Shown: positions 16,832 through 25,974, counted from the first letter of the stretch. The stretch is DNA of 64,000 nt from Flaviflexus ciconiae (GCF_003971195.1 NZ_CP034593.1:496001-560000), one strand, 5' to 3'. Translations and numbers: made by a program. Notes: generated by a model from the letters alone, not told the origin.

Positions 16832-18583
16832 TTACGCTCTCGAACGGGATGGAGTGCGTTCGACTGCCACGTCGATCGTGAATCGCAAAGGTGAGAAACG
16901 AGAGACAGCGAATGGCTGGTCGGGGGAGTTCAGCAGGCGAGCTGTTGGCGACGTGATCCAGTTGTAGAGAAGCTCGGTCTCTTCGACCGGGGCAGCCCCG
17001 CAGGCGGTCTCCGGCCGCTCAACGGCCTTTGTTGCAGAGGCAAGCGCCTCCACGGTTCCCAGGACCTCGTGGACGGAATTCGCAACGGCTGATCCGGCGA
17101 GCCTTCCCCACCGCACGACGATGATTTCCCAGCCGCGATCGGCGGGACGGGAGGCTCGCAACTCCGGGATGTTCGACAGGAGGGAGAGTCTTTCGTGCCG
17201 TGCCGCCGTACGGACGAGAGCGGACAGCCGATCCCGTTCATCCGCGGCGCGTTCGAACTCTTCGCGGGAGGACAGTGTCCGGAGGTTGTCCATTGCGGAC
17301 TCAACGGCCCGGTCTACGGTTCCCGAGAGCAAACCCCGGGTTTCGGGAACGGCATCTTGGGAGATTCCGGTGACACACGGGGCAGAGCACATCCCCATGT
17401 CTAACAGCGAGCAGGCGCGAGCATTCGGCTTAGGTACTGTCGGTAACCGCGTCGTGCACGTGCGGATCCGGGTAACGCGTTCGAGGAGGTCCTTGGCTCG
17501 CCGGGCCGCCTTAGCGGAGGTGAATGGCCCGAGTGCATGTGCCATGTTGTCCGTCGGGACGGAGCGAACGATGGAGAGCCTGGGATGTGGTTCGTTGGTG
17601 AGAACGATCCAGGGGCGCTTCTCCGGGCTCTTTGAGCGGCGGTTGTAGGGCGGGCTGTACTGCTGAATGTCGCGAAGCTCGAGAACCTGGGCTTCGAGCC
17701 TGGTTGCGGTCGATGTGGCCTCGACCCGCACGGCAAGGTCGACCATTTCCCCAATTCGGGACCTTTTCTCGGCAGCGGTGAAGTACTGGCGGACCCGCTT
17801 GTAGACGTTGACTGAGGTGCCGACGTACATGACTTCGTTCGACGGGCCAATGAACCGGTACACGCCCGGGGTGCGGGGCAGGTCGTCCGCGAGATGAGCT
17901 TTCGTCCGCCTGCGGTACGGCACGTTATCGGTCGCGGTCTTCAGGTCCTCGAGGTGGGTGACGCCGAGCGGCCCGAGCCGTCCGAGCATGAACTGGAGGA
18001 GCTCTTCGGTTGCCTTCGCATCATCCAGAGCCCGGTGGTTCGGCTGAGTTTGTGTTCCGATGACACGGGCAAGAGTTCCCAGCTTGTAGTTCGGGGTCTC
18101 GTCCTTGCTGATCGTGCGGCGTGCCAGTTGCACGGTGTCCAGCGTCATGAGCTTCGGGAAGGGAAGGTCAAGGGCAGCTGCCGCTGCCTTGAGGTGGCCC
18201 ACGTCGAATCGAGCATTGTGGGCGACAAGGACCGTGTCGGGGGAGTTGCCCAAGAATTCGAGGAAGGCGGGAAGGACCTTGGCGATTCGTGGGGCGTCGA
18301 TAACCATGGCGGTGGTGATACCGGTGAGGACGGTAATGAACGGAGGAATGGGCTGATTCGGGTTCACGAGGGTGGCGAACTCGCCGATGACTTCGCCGCC
18401 GCGGGACTTCACCGCCCCGATTTCCGTGATCTCTTCGGACCCCGGCGCGCCGCCGGTTGTTTCGAGGTCGACAACGACGAACGTTGCCTCCCGCAGGTCC
18501 GTTCCCAGTTCCGAGAACGACATTTGAACGGGAATGCCCTCGTGGGCGCGCCTACTGTCTTCGAGGATTAGCCGTCCTGCCAC
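16832..18583 (-). CDS. DEDDh 3'-5' exonuclease fused to a UvrC-like GIY-YIG domain
   Basis: A 583-residue fusion seen across Actinobacteria (Rv2191 type). N-terminal part: a DnaQ/Pol III epsilon-like exonuclease with VVVDLETTG, HNARFDVGHL and HRALDDAKAT giving the D-E-D-H-D residues. Middle part, from about residue 235: a GIY-YIG nuclease domain (TPGVYRFIGP, VMYVGTSVNVYKRVRQYF). The C-part follows UvrC up to the cysteine-bearing CSLLDMGMCSAPC but lacks the UvrC RNase H-like and HhH domains. A role in DNA repair is likely but unproven. The GTG start at 18583 shares one base with the stop of the upstream gene; ATG at 18523 is an alternative, though it lacks a well-placed ribosome site. Confidence 0.9.
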   Translation of the reverse strand: MAGRLILEDSRRAHEGIPVQMSFSELGTDLREATFVVVDLETTGGAPGSEEITEIGAVKSRGGEVIGEFATLVNPNQPIPPFITVLTGITTAMVIDAPRIAKVLPAFLEFLGNSPDTVLVAHNARFDVGHLKAAAAALDLPFPKLMTLDTVQLARRTISKDETPNYKLGTLARVIGTQTQPNHRALDDAKATEELLQFMLGRLGPLGVTHLEDLKTATDNVPYRRRTKAHLADDLPRTPGVYRFIGPSNEVMYVGTSVNVYKRVRQYFTAAEKRSRIGEMVDLAVRVEATSTATRLEAQVLELRDIQQYSPPYNRRSKSPEKRPWIVLTNEPHPRLSIVRSVPTDNMAHALGPFTSAKAARRAKDLLERVTRIRTCTTRLPTVPKPNARACSLLDMGMCSAPCVTGISQDAVPETRGLLSGTVDRAVESAMDNLRTLSSREEFERAADERDRLSALVRTAARHERLSLLSNIPELRASRPADRGWEIIVVRWGRLAGSAVANSVHEVLGTVEALASATKAVERPETACGAAPVEETELLYNWITSPTARLLNSPDQPFAVSRFSPLRFTIDVAVERTPSRSRA

Positions 18584-19002
18584 TACACTCTCATCCCATC
18601 GTCGCCATCATCCCCGGTCGCAAAAGCAACGACCCAGGCAACCCCGGCACCCGCCGCGGCTATGACGACAACGATAAAGAGCGTCGGGGACAGAGTGAGG
18701 ACGGAAACTTCGTTGAGGACGATGAGAACAAGCCCGATACCCACAATGGCGAGCAGGACCTTTCCGAGTGTCGAAAGGGGCCGTTTACCCATGGCCTCAT
18801 ACGTGGCGTCCAACACGTCGTCGGCCGCTTCCGGTTGCTCGTCATCGAGCTCGGGCTGCACCCAGTCACGGGGACGAGCGGCTCGCTGAGCCGGAGGAAC
18901 AGCCGAAATCGGCCAATCGGCACCATCGAACGCGTCACCGAGTTCTGCCGCGTAGCGGTCCCAGTCGGTCTCATCCATTCCGTCTTTGTTCTCAGGGCCC
19001 AT
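18583..19002 (-). CDS. Two-helix membrane protein of unknown function
   Basis: 139 residues. The N-terminal 75 are soluble and acidic (WDRYAAELGDAFDGADWP, VQPELDDEQPEAADDVLD); two membrane helices follow at about 82-100 and 106-128, with a short acidic end. I do not recognise a family. It overlaps the nuclease gene by one base, so they share a transcript. The promoter may be leaderless: TACGAT lies 7 nt before the ATG, and there is no ribosome site. Confidence 0.7.
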   Translation of the reverse strand: MGPENKDGMDETDWDRYAAELGDAFDGADWPISAVPPAQRAARPRDWVQPELDDEQPEAADDVLDATYEAMGKRPLSTLGKVLLAIVGIGLVLIVLNEVSVLTLSPTLFIVVVIAAAGAGVAWVVAFATGDDGDDGMRV

Positions 19003-19060
19003 GATTTACATCGTATGACAGATAGAATGAATCGGTACTGTTCCCAATGGAAGGTTAATC

Positions 19061-20272
19061 ATGGCATTGAACCGTGTTGCTATCTTGACTGCGGGCGGCT
19101 TCGCCCCCTGCCTTTCTTCCGCTGTTGGCGGGCTCATTGAGCGCTACAACGAGCTGGATCCCGAAATCGAGATTGTCGGCTACGAGTACGGCTACCACGG
19201 CCTGCTCACCGGCACGAAGATCGTATTCGACGAGGAGGCACGCAAGAACGCAGGAGTTCTTCAAAACTTTGGCGGTTCCCCCATTGGTAACTCGCGGGTC
19301 AAGCTCACGAACGTTGACGATCTCGTCAAGCGCGGCCTCGTCAAGGAAGGCGAGAACCCGCTCGAGGTAGCTGCGGAGCAGCTCCGCAAGGACGGCGTTG
19401 ACGTTCTTCACACCATCGGTGGTGACGACACGAACACGACCGCCGCTGATCTCGCTGCCTACCTGCACGAGCACCAGTACGAGCTGACCGTCGTTGGTCT
19501 TCCCAAGACGATCGACAACGACATTGTTCCGATCGCCCAGTCCCTGGGCGCCCTCACGGCGGCTGAGGAGGCTGCCGAGTATGCGATCAACATCATCGGT
19601 GAGCACCGTTCCTCGCCCCGCATGCTCATCATCCACGAGGTCATGGGACGCGCCTGCGGCTACCTGACGGCACGCGCCTCCTACGACTACCGTCGCTGGG
19701 TTGACGCCCAGGAGTGGCTGCCCTCGGCCGGCCTCAAGAAAGAACGCTGGGACATCCACGCCGTGTACCTGCCGGAAATGGATATCAACCTTGAGACCGA
19801 GGCAGAGCGTCTCCGCGGTGTCATGGACGAGCAGGGCAACGTCAACATCTTCCTCTCGGAGGGTGCCGGCGTCGACGAGATCATTGAAGAGATGGAAGCG
19901 GCCGGCGAAGAGGTTCCCCGCGATCCCTTCGGCCACGTCAAGCTTGACAAGATCAACCCTGGACAGTGGTTTGCCGACAAGTTCGCCGAGCGCCTCGGTG
20001 CCGAGAAGGTCATGGTCCAGAAGTCCGGCTACTACTCGCGTGCAGCCAGCGCGCGTGCCGAGGATCTGCGCCTTATCAAGGGCATGGTCGACTACGCCGT
20101 CGAGTCCGCACTCCGCGGAGACTCGGGCGTTGTCGGACACGACGAGGAGGACGGCAACAAGCTGAAGTCCATCAAGTTTGACCGCATTGCAGGCCACAAG
20201 AAGTTCAACATGTTTGTTCCGTGGTTCGAAGAGGTCATGGAGACCATCGGCCAGCCCCTCAAGGCTGACTGA
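19061..20272 (+). CDS. pfp: 6-phosphofructokinase, pyrophosphate-dependent type
   Basis: Interconverts fructose 6-phosphate and fructose 1,6-bisphosphate in glycolysis; 403 residues. GGDDTNT at 120-126 has the second Asp (GGDD) that marks PPi-dependent enzymes instead of the GGDGS of ATP-dependent ones, and PKTIDND at 148-154 carries the matching lysine. MGRACGYLTA binds the sugar phosphate. PPi use makes the step reversible and saves ATP, as known in other actinomycetes. The start is preceded by GGAAGG. A strong hairpin follows before the DAHP synthase gene. Confidence 0.93.
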   Translation: MALNRVAILTAGGFAPCLSSAVGGLIERYNELDPEIEIVGYEYGYHGLLTGTKIVFDEEARKNAGVLQNFGGSPIGNSRVKLTNVDDLVKRGLVKEGENPLEVAAEQLRKDGVDVLHTIGGDDTNTTAADLAAYLHEHQYELTVVGLPKTIDNDIVPIAQSLGALTAAEEAAEYAINIIGEHRSSPRMLIIHEVMGRACGYLTARASYDYRRWVDAQEWLPSAGLKKERWDIHAVYLPEMDINLETEAERLRGVMDEQGNVNIFLSEGAGVDEIIEEMEAAGEEVPRDPFGHVKLDKINPGQWFADKFAERLGAEKVMVQKSGYYSRAASARAEDLRLIKGMVDYAVESALRGDSGVVGHDEEDGNKLKSIKFDRIAGHKKFNMFVPWFEEVMETIGQPLKAD

Positions 20273-20306
20273 GCAACTCATCTGACTGACTCAAATTAAC
20301 GAAAGG

Positions 20307-20343
20307 GTGACCGCGTGGCGGACGGATTCCGCCACGTGGTCAC
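20307..20343 (+). terminator. Hairpin between pfp and the DAHP synthase gene (terminator or attenuator)
   Basis: A 16-bp stem (GTGACC, one G-T pair, CGTGGCGGA / TCCGCCACG, GGTCAC) with a CGGAT loop, 34 bp after pfp and 20 bp before the next start. The tail TTCTGTATAGG is only weakly T-rich. Confidence 0.75.
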
Positions 20344-20363
20344 TTCTGTATAGGATCGGTGTC

Positions 20364-21725
20364 GTGGAATCGCAACCAGTACATGAGATTTACCAGTCGC
20401 TCGAACGCTGGCGGGAACTGCCCGCCAAGCACCAGCCTGCCTGGCCGGATGCTGACAAGGTGCGGGGCGTTGGCGACTATCTGCGCTCCATGCCGCCCCT
20501 CGTCTTTGCTGGCGAGGCCGATACGCTCAAGGAAGAGATCGCCAAGGCGGGCCGCGGAGAGGCTTTTATCCTCCAGGGCGGCGACTGCGCCGAAACGTTT
20601 GTGGACTCCGTGTCCGCGGCTCGTATCCGCGCAAAGATCCAGACCATCTTGCAGATGGCGATCATCCTGACCTACGGGGCTGCACTCCCGGTTGTGAAGA
20701 TTGGGCGCATGGCGGGTCAGTACGCGAAGCCGCGTTCCAACCCGCTGGAGACCCGCGATGGCGTTGAGCTGCCCTCCTACATGGGAGATGCTGTCAACGG
20801 TCACGACTTCACGCCCGAGCAGCGGATCCCGGATCCGCAGCGCATGGTGGATGCCTACCATCGCTCGGCAACAACCCTGAACCTGATTCGGGCCTTCACC
20901 GGTGGCGGCTTTGCCGACATGTCGAAGGTGCACGAATGGAACAAGGGCTTTACGGAGAACCCGGCGTACAAGAAGTACGAGAAGATGGCGGAAGACATCG
21001 ACTGGGCACTCCGCTTCATGAGTGCCGCGGGGATTGACTCCCCGAACCTGCGTACGGTGGACATGTACTCCTCTCACGAGGCGTTGCTACTCGAATACGA
21101 GACGGCAATGACTCGTATCGACCAGCGCACCAGCAAGCCGTACAACACGTCCGCGCACTTCCTGTGGATCGGTGAACGCACCCGCGACGTCGACGGTGCC
21201 CACGTCGACCTGCTTTCGCACGTCCGCAACCCCATTGGTGTCAAGCTTGGACCGACCTCAACAGTCGATGATGCCAGGCGCCTCATGGACAAGCTCAACC
21301 CGGACGGTGAGGAAGGCCGCCTGACCTTTATCACCCGCATGGGTGCTTCGAAGATCAGGTCGATCCTTCCCGACCTCGTCGAGGGCATTACGAGCGACGG
21401 GCGCCCGGTTACGTGGATGACGGACCCGATGCACGGCAACACAATCACCGCGTCGAATGGCTACAAGACGAGGCGCATGGAAGATGTTGTCGATGAAGTC
21501 CGCGGCTTCTTCGACGTCCACATCGGACTTGGCACGGTGCCCGGCGGTGTTCATATCGAACTCACCGGTGACTCCGTCACCGAGGTTCTCGGCGGCTCTG
21601 AAGAACTGTCTGAAGAGATCCTTTCTCAGCGGTACGAGACGCTCGTTGATCCGCGCCTCAACCACAGGCAGTCGCTCGAGCTAGCGTTCCTTGTCTCCCA
21701 GATGTTGCGAGACAGCGACAAGTAG
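20364..21725 (+). CDS. aroG: 3-deoxy-7-phosphoheptulonate synthase, class II
   Basis: The first step of the shikimate pathway: it condenses phosphoenolpyruvate and erythrose 4-phosphate. 453 residues of the plant-like class II type usual in Actinobacteria. Visible motifs: FILQGGDCAETF, VVKIGRMAGQYAKPRS, THFLWIGERT-like SAHFLWIGERT, RNPIGVKLGPT, TWMTDPMHGNT and PGGVHIELTGDSVTEVLGG. The start is GTG at 20364 with AGGATCGG upstream; an earlier GTG at 20307 lies inside the hairpin stem and is rejected. It is convergent with pknL, as is aroG/pknL in M. tuberculosis (Rv2178c/Rv2176). Confidence 0.95.
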   Translation: MESQPVHEIYQSLERWRELPAKHQPAWPDADKVRGVGDYLRSMPPLVFAGEADTLKEEIAKAGRGEAFILQGGDCAETFVDSVSAARIRAKIQTILQMAIILTYGAALPVVKIGRMAGQYAKPRSNPLETRDGVELPSYMGDAVNGHDFTPEQRIPDPQRMVDAYHRSATTLNLIRAFTGGGFADMSKVHEWNKGFTENPAYKKYEKMAEDIDWALRFMSAAGIDSPNLRTVDMYSSHEALLLEYETAMTRIDQRTSKPYNTSAHFLWIGERTRDVDGAHVDLLSHVRNPIGVKLGPTSTVDDARRLMDKLNPDGEEGRLTFITRMGASKIRSILPDLVEGITSDGRPVTWMTDPMHGNTITASNGYKTRRMEDVVDEVRGFFDVHIGLGTVPGGVHIELTGDSVTEVLGGSEELSEEILSQRYETLVDPRLNHRQSLELAFLVSQMLRDSDK

Positions 21726-21770
21726 CAGACTAAAGATTGCCGGCTGTAACCGGCGGGCCTTCTAACCAAA

Positions 21771-21806
21771 GAAGAAGCGGCAGACCATGCAGGTCTTCCG
21801 CTTCTT
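21771..21806. terminator. Bidirectional terminator between aroG and pknL
   Basis: Stem GAAGAAGCGG / CCGCTTCTTC with an inner AGACC/GGTCT stem and an ATGCA loop. It serves both convergent genes. Confidence 0.9.
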
Positions 21807-21896
21807 CCGTTATCTGATTTGTCGCGATGGGACGCCTTTACCCATATTGAAGTGCGTGGGGGTCCTGGACTTCGTTTGTCGAAGACTGCGCTTGTC

Positions 21897-23861
21897 CTAG
21901 ACGACGATGAGGGTGATGACGGTGCCACGAGGGTGTTCTTCACCTGCGGGAATCGATTGTTCGCGGACCCGGTTGAAGACGCCTCCGAGGAAGTCTTCGT
22001 ACTCGACAACAAAGCCCAATTCCTCGAGCACGTCCGTTGCGTCGCCGCGAGACATGCCGTAGACGTCCGGAACTTCGAACAGCTCGGGGCCAAGGGAGAT
22101 CGTGAGCGTCACCGAGTCACCGCGGAAGGCTGAGCCTGAGGTCGACTGTGCAATCACGTTGCCCTCGGGAACTTCGTCGGAGTAGGCATTGTCGGTATCG
22201 ACCTCCAAGCCGACCTCGGTAAGGGTCTCGGTTGCTTCTTCAAGCGGCTGGCCGGTGACGTCGACAATCTCGACGGGCTCCCGACCGAGCGAGACGGTCA
22301 GGGTAACAACGGAGGAATGGTCGACCTCGGTGGAAGCCTCGATCGACTGCTCGATAACGTTGCCTTCGAGGACGGTCTGGGAGTAGTCCTCGTCGTATTC
22401 CACCTCGAGACGGTTGTCCGTTAGCTGCTGCGTGGCCGTCTCCCGGGGAAGTCCAACGACCGAGGGAACGGTGACCTGTTCGATTCCGAGGGAAACCGTG
22501 AGCGTGACTTCCTCGTTCTTTGCCATCTGCGTGGCAGGCTCGGGATCGGAAGAGATGACGTAGCCTTCGCGGATATCGTCCGAGTAGTCCGTTTCGATCA
22601 CCGGGGTAAGTCCGACGGTCTCAATGATGGTGACGGCAGCGTCCTGCTGCCTGCCAGCGACGTCAGGCACGGCGATTCTCATGCCGGGTCCGGCGGTGAA
22701 ATACCAGTAGACGCCGGCAGCGGAGGCGCCGATAAGGAGGAGGATAATGAGCCACCGCCATATCGTCGACGTGGTCGAGGAAGCGACCTCGTTGGAGCCA
22801 GAGCGGCGCTTGGCGATCTCATGACCGCGGGAAATCTTCCGTTTCGTCTGCTCCGGGGGAGCCGTGAGAACAGCTGTCTTGTGGGCGGGCGTGAACGTGC
22901 GGGTGTCGTGCGAACCGGTCTGTGCAAGCTTGTTTCGCTCGGACGAAGTGCGGTCAAGGTTCGTGGGGGTAACGGCGACCCGTCGCTTGGCGATGATGTC
23001 ATCAAGATCGTTGAGTACGGCCTGGACGCGGTCCCGGGCCTCGGTACCGTTAGCGGGGCGCTGCTCAGGGTTCTTGGCGGTGAGCAAACCAATGAGGGAG
23101 TCGACAGAGGACGGGATCCACGGTGCCATCGTCGACAGGCGTGGCATGTTGTCGTTGACATGCTTGTATGCCAGGGCAATGGGAGTTTCAGCGGTGAACG
23201 GCACATCACCGGCGATGAGCTCGTAGAGCATGATGCCGGCGGCATAAATGTCCGATCGGGCGGTCGCCTGCTCCTGGAGCACTTCGGGTGCCAGGTAGGC
23301 CACGGTGCCGAGCACGGTGCCGGCGGTTGTTGACCGGGCGGCCGCAACGGCGCGGGCGAGGCCAAAGTCGGTGACTTTCGCGTTCACGTCGTCACCGTTG
23401 ACGAGCATGACATTCTCGGGCTTCACGTCGCGGTGAATAAGGCCCGCCTGGTGCGCGGAACCGAGGGCGGCAAGAACCTGGCGAATGATTTCCAGAGCCA
23501 TACCGAGGGGCAGAGAGCCGCGCCTGCTGAGTTCGGTACGCAGATCGTCGCCGCTAATGTATTCCATGACGAGGTAGGCCATGGCGTTGACGGTGTCGGA
23601 CTCGACGGTGCCCTCGTCATAGACGGAGACAACGTTCGGGTGGGAAAGCTTTGCGGCGGCGAGTGCTTCCCGGTGGAAACGCTGGACGAACTCGTCCTGG
23701 TCGGCCAGGTGCGGATGCATGACCTTGACGGCCACGTCCCGGTCCAGTCGCTGATCCTGGGCCTTGTAGACGGTGGCCATGCCGCCCCGCGCCACGCGGG
23801 CACGAATGAGGTACCGTCCATCGATGACGGTCCCCAGAAGCGGATCAGGCACAGTTTTCAC
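21897..23861 (-). CDS. pknL: Membrane Ser/Thr protein kinase with four PASTA domains (PknL-like)
   Basis: 654 residues. Kinase domain at about 12-280: glycine loop VARGGMATVY, K46 (VAVKV), D145 in HRDVKPEN, DFG at 165-167, APE at 191-193. A basic, Thr-rich juxtamembrane segment (about 290-366) is followed by a membrane helix at about 367-389 and four PASTA repeats outside (about 393-654), which bind peptidoglycan fragments. By position (aroG on one side, the Rv2175c-like gene on the other) it is the PknL orthologue. The start is GTG, with TAGTCT placed exactly 6 nt upstream and no ribosome site, so the mRNA is probably leaderless. Confidence 0.93.
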   Translation of the reverse strand: MKTVPDPLLGTVIDGRYLIRARVARGGMATVYKAQDQRLDRDVAVKVMHPHLADQDEFVQRFHREALAAAKLSHPNVVSVYDEGTVESDTVNAMAYLVMEYISGDDLRTELSRRGSLPLGMALEIIRQVLAALGSAHQAGLIHRDVKPENVMLVNGDDVNAKVTDFGLARAVAAARSTTAGTVLGTVAYLAPEVLQEQATARSDIYAAGIMLYELIAGDVPFTAETPIALAYKHVNDNMPRLSTMAPWIPSSVDSLIGLLTAKNPEQRPANGTEARDRVQAVLNDLDDIIAKRRVAVTPTNLDRTSSERNKLAQTGSHDTRTFTPAHKTAVLTAPPEQTKRKISRGHEIAKRRSGSNEVASSTTSTIWRWLIILLLIGASAAGVYWYFTAGPGMRIAVPDVAGRQQDAAVTIIETVGLTPVIETDYSDDIREGYVISSDPEPATQMAKNEEVTLTVSLGIEQVTVPSVVGLPRETATQQLTDNRLEVEYDEDYSQTVLEGNVIEQSIEASTEVDHSSVVTLTVSLGREPVEIVDVTGQPLEEATETLTEVGLEVDTDNAYSDEVPEGNVIAQSTSGSAFRGDSVTLTISLGPELFEVPDVYGMSRGDATDVLEELGFVVEYEDFLGGVFNRVREQSIPAGEEHPRGTVITLIVV

Positions 23862-23867
23862 GTATAT

Positions 23868-23873
23868 AGACTA
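23868..23873 (-). promoter_or_regulatory. -10 element for a leaderless pknL transcript
   Basis: TAGTCT, then ATATAC, then the GTG start. It sits directly beside the terminator of the LysM gene, so the -35 region overlaps that hairpin. Confidence 0.6.
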
Positions 23874-23879
23874 AACGAC

Positions 23880-23915
23880 GCTCCCCAGCTCCGACGGTAA
23901 GCGGGGCTGGGGAGC
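23880..23915 (-). terminator. Terminator of the LysM transglycosylase gene
   Basis: Perfect 10-bp stem GCTCCCCAGC / GCTGGGGAGC, followed on the minus strand by GTCGTTTAGTCTATATA. Confidence 0.85.
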
Positions 23916-23929
23916 AGTGACCATTGAGA

Positions 23930-25333
23930 TTAACGGAACTGTGCCATGGAGGCCTTGACACGCTGGACGTACTGCTGGGTGTCGGAGAACATGCCGTAGC
24001 GGCGCACGGATCCGAGGCCCTGGTAGTAGCCAGCAATGCCGGCGTCAAGCGAGCCGGCGCTTGCCTGGAGCTGACGGATGATGACAACACCGGCCACGAT
24101 GTTCTCGTACGGGTCAAGCAGGTTCAGGTCGCGGCCGACCAGGTCCGAGGCCCATTCGCCCGAAGAGGGAATGACCTGCATGGTCCCGATAGCGTTTGCG
24201 GGGGAGACCGCGCGAGCATCGAAGCCCGACTCCCGGAAGGCGTGTGCCTGGGCCAGTGCCGGGTCGACCCCATACTGAATCGCTACCTGGCGGACCATGG
24301 CCTGAGTCTCCGCACGCGAGGGCACGGCGATCGAGTTCAGGTATGCCTTGTTCTCATTGGCGGAACGAACCGTGGCATCCGGGTACGTGTAGTGCAGGAA
24401 AGTGTTCGGGACGAGATCGTAGGATCCGCCGCCCGTGTTCGATGCGGTGCCCGCCACGGTCAGGACCTGACCCGGGTAGATCACGGTCGAGGACAGGCCC
24501 GAGGCCCGCATAATTGCCGAAACTGTGGTGCCGTGCTTTGAGGCAATTGCTCCGAGGGTATCGCCACGCTTGACGGTGTAGGTCGTGGACTCCGCGCTCG
24601 GGGCGGGAGTGCTTGGAGTGGAGCTCGCCGGGGTCGACGTGCTTGCTGAACCGCTGAGCTTCAGGACCTGACCGGGGTAGATCATGTTTGCGTTCTTGAG
24701 TCCCGACGCCGTAACGATCGCGGAGACCGTCGTGTTGTGGCGAGCGGCAATGGCTCCGAGAGTGTCTCCGCGCTTCACCGTGTAGGTCGACGCCGATGAG
24801 GAACCGTTCGATGCTGAAGAAGAGGAAGAAGAGCTCGCAGAATTGCTCGAGGAGGACGCCGTGAGCGACAGCTTCTGTCCGGGGTAGATGATGTCCGAAG
24901 AGAGTCCGTTGTTCGACTTCAGAGCGGACACGGACGTGCCGTTCTTCAGAGCGATTCCCGACAGTGTATCGCCGCGCTTCACGGTGTAGGTCTTCGCCGA
25001 CGCACTCGAACCGGTGGTGTTCGATCCGGACGAAGCGGCAGGTGCAGTCGACTGGGTGGAACCGGAGGACGGGATCTCGAGCCGCTGTCCCGGGTAGATC
25101 ACGGCGCTGCGGCCGAGACCGTTCGCTTCAATGATCGAGTTCATCGAAACGCCGAAGCGCTGCGAGATCTCCCAAACCGAATCGCCGCTGGCGACCTGGT
25201 ATGTCGCGGTCGGGAGCTTGAGTGCCGGATTGTCGGCGGGAAGGTCAGTTGCTGAGGCGGGAAGGGGAGCAAGAGCTCCGATGGCGGCCGTTGCAGCCAT
25301 GGTTACGCCGAATGAGCGCCGTGAGTACGACAT
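23930..25333 (-). CDS. Secreted lytic transglycosylase with four LysM domains
   Basis: A 467-residue exported cell-wall enzyme. It has an N-terminal signal peptide with arginines (MSYSRRSFGVTMAATAAIGALA; possibly Tat-type) ending near ASA-TD. Four LysM peptidoglycan-binding repeats follow, each starting YxVxxGD(S/T) and ending VIYPGQ, separated by Ser/Thr/Ala-rich linkers. The C-terminal SLT domain begins near DPALAQAHAFRESGFD, with the catalytic glutamate in FRES, then NAIGTMQVIP and GYYQGLGSVRRYG. The start at 25333 was chosen because GGAGGATCG precedes it. It sits upstream of the PASTA kinase and could be under the same wall-sensing control. Confidence 0.93.
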   Translation of the reverse strand: MSYSRRSFGVTMAATAAIGALAPLPASATDLPADNPALKLPTATYQVASGDSVWEISQRFGVSMNSIIEANGLGRSAVIYPGQRLEIPSSGSTQSTAPAASSGSNTTGSSASAKTYTVKRGDTLSGIALKNGTSVSALKSNNGLSSDIIYPGQKLSLTASSSSNSASSSSSSSASNGSSSASTYTVKRGDTLGAIAARHNTTVSAIVTASGLKNANMIYPGQVLKLSGSASTSTPASSTPSTPAPSAESTTYTVKRGDTLGAIASKHGTTVSAIMRASGLSSTVIYPGQVLTVAGTASNTGGGSYDLVPNTFLHYTYPDATVRSANENKAYLNSIAVPSRAETQAMVRQVAIQYGVDPALAQAHAFRESGFDARAVSPANAIGTMQVIPSSGEWASDLVGRDLNLLDPYENIVAGVVIIRQLQASAGSLDAGIAGYYQGLGSVRRYGMFSDTQQYVQRVKASMAQFR

Positions 25334-25470
25334 CGATCCTCCGAGACAGGTCACGTTACCGATGAGCTTAATGATTATGTTGTTCACCGTGATAAATTTG
25401 TGACAGATGGTTCAGATGTGACACTAGTCGATGATGCGGCGTGTCGCCAACCGAAATGAAAAATTGGTCC

Positions 25471-25476
25471 TATCAT
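25471..25476 (+). promoter_or_regulatory. -10 element for a leaderless Rv2175c-like transcript
   Basis: TATCAT, then CTTCCT, then the GTG start; the same geometry as pknL, and no ribosome-binding site. Confidence 0.6.
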
Positions 25477-25482
25477 CTTCCT

Positions 25483-25833
25483 GTGAACTCTGTCTTGCCC
25501 GATCAGATGTCCCTTCCCGAGGTTGCAGACGCGCTCAATGTGCGGCTCCGAGACGTGCGAACGATGATTTCTGACCAACGTCTTCTCGCTACGCGGCCTA
25601 GCGGTCCTCTTGTTGTCACAAGCGATCAGCTTGTCGAATCTGATAACGGCTGGGAGGTTCTTGGTAACCTCCGTGGCACGCTGGTCCTGTTGGCCGACAG
25701 TGGCTTCAGTGATGACGAAGCGCACGACTGGCTACACCGCTTTAATAATGAGCTTGAGGCAACCCCCATGGATGCCCTGCACGACGGGAAGCACCGAGCC
25801 GTGCGCCGGGTAGCCTCGGCCCTCGCCTACTGA
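25483..25833 (+). CDS. Rv2175c-like winged-helix DNA-binding protein
   Basis: A 116-residue soluble protein. N-terminal helix-turn-helix (SLPEVADALNVRLRDVRTMISDQRLL) with a short wing (TRPSGPLVVTSDQLV), then a C-domain (LRGTLVLLADSGFSDDEAHDWLHRFN) as in M. tuberculosis Rv2175c. In that species the protein is phosphorylated by PknL and this changes its DNA binding (established); here it lies next to pknL with only the LysM gene between. The start could also be GTG at 25441 or ATG at 25456, which would add a few residues. 25483 is preferred because of the leaderless promoter spacing and the family N-terminus. The known regulatory Thr near the N-terminus of Rv2175c has no clear match. Confidence 0.82.
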   Translation: MNSVLPDQMSLPEVADALNVRLRDVRTMISDQRLLATRPSGPLVVTSDQLVESDNGWEVLGNLRGTLVLLADSGFSDDEAHDWLHRFNNELEATPMDALHDGKHRAVRRVASALAY

Positions 25834-25938
25834 GCAATGCGTGACTGTGCAAGGCCAGTTTGCTGCCTGGGCGCCGGTGCTTACGTGCCCGCGTTGGCAC
25901 GCGAAACTTTAATTTCATGAACGACATCATTTAATTGA

Positions 25939-25974
25939 GATCGGGTCCCGCTGAAATGTGAGCGGGACCCGATC
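25939..25974. terminator. Bidirectional terminator between the Rv2175c-like gene and the prenyl synthase gene
   Basis: Perfect 14-bp stem GATCGGGTCCCGCT / AGCGGGACCCGATC with an 8-nt loop; TTTAAT follows on plus and TCAATTAAAT on minus. Confidence 0.92.

Noticed and set aside
20307..20363. Longer start (GTG 20307) for the DAHP synthase
   Set aside because: It lies in the 5' arm of a 16-bp hairpin; GTG 20364 has a good ribosome site and gives the family length.
25334..25470. Cyclic di-AMP (ydaO-type) riboswitch before the LysM gene
   Set aside because: Such elements often precede actinobacterial wall lytic genes, but the spacer is too short and lacks the conserved core.
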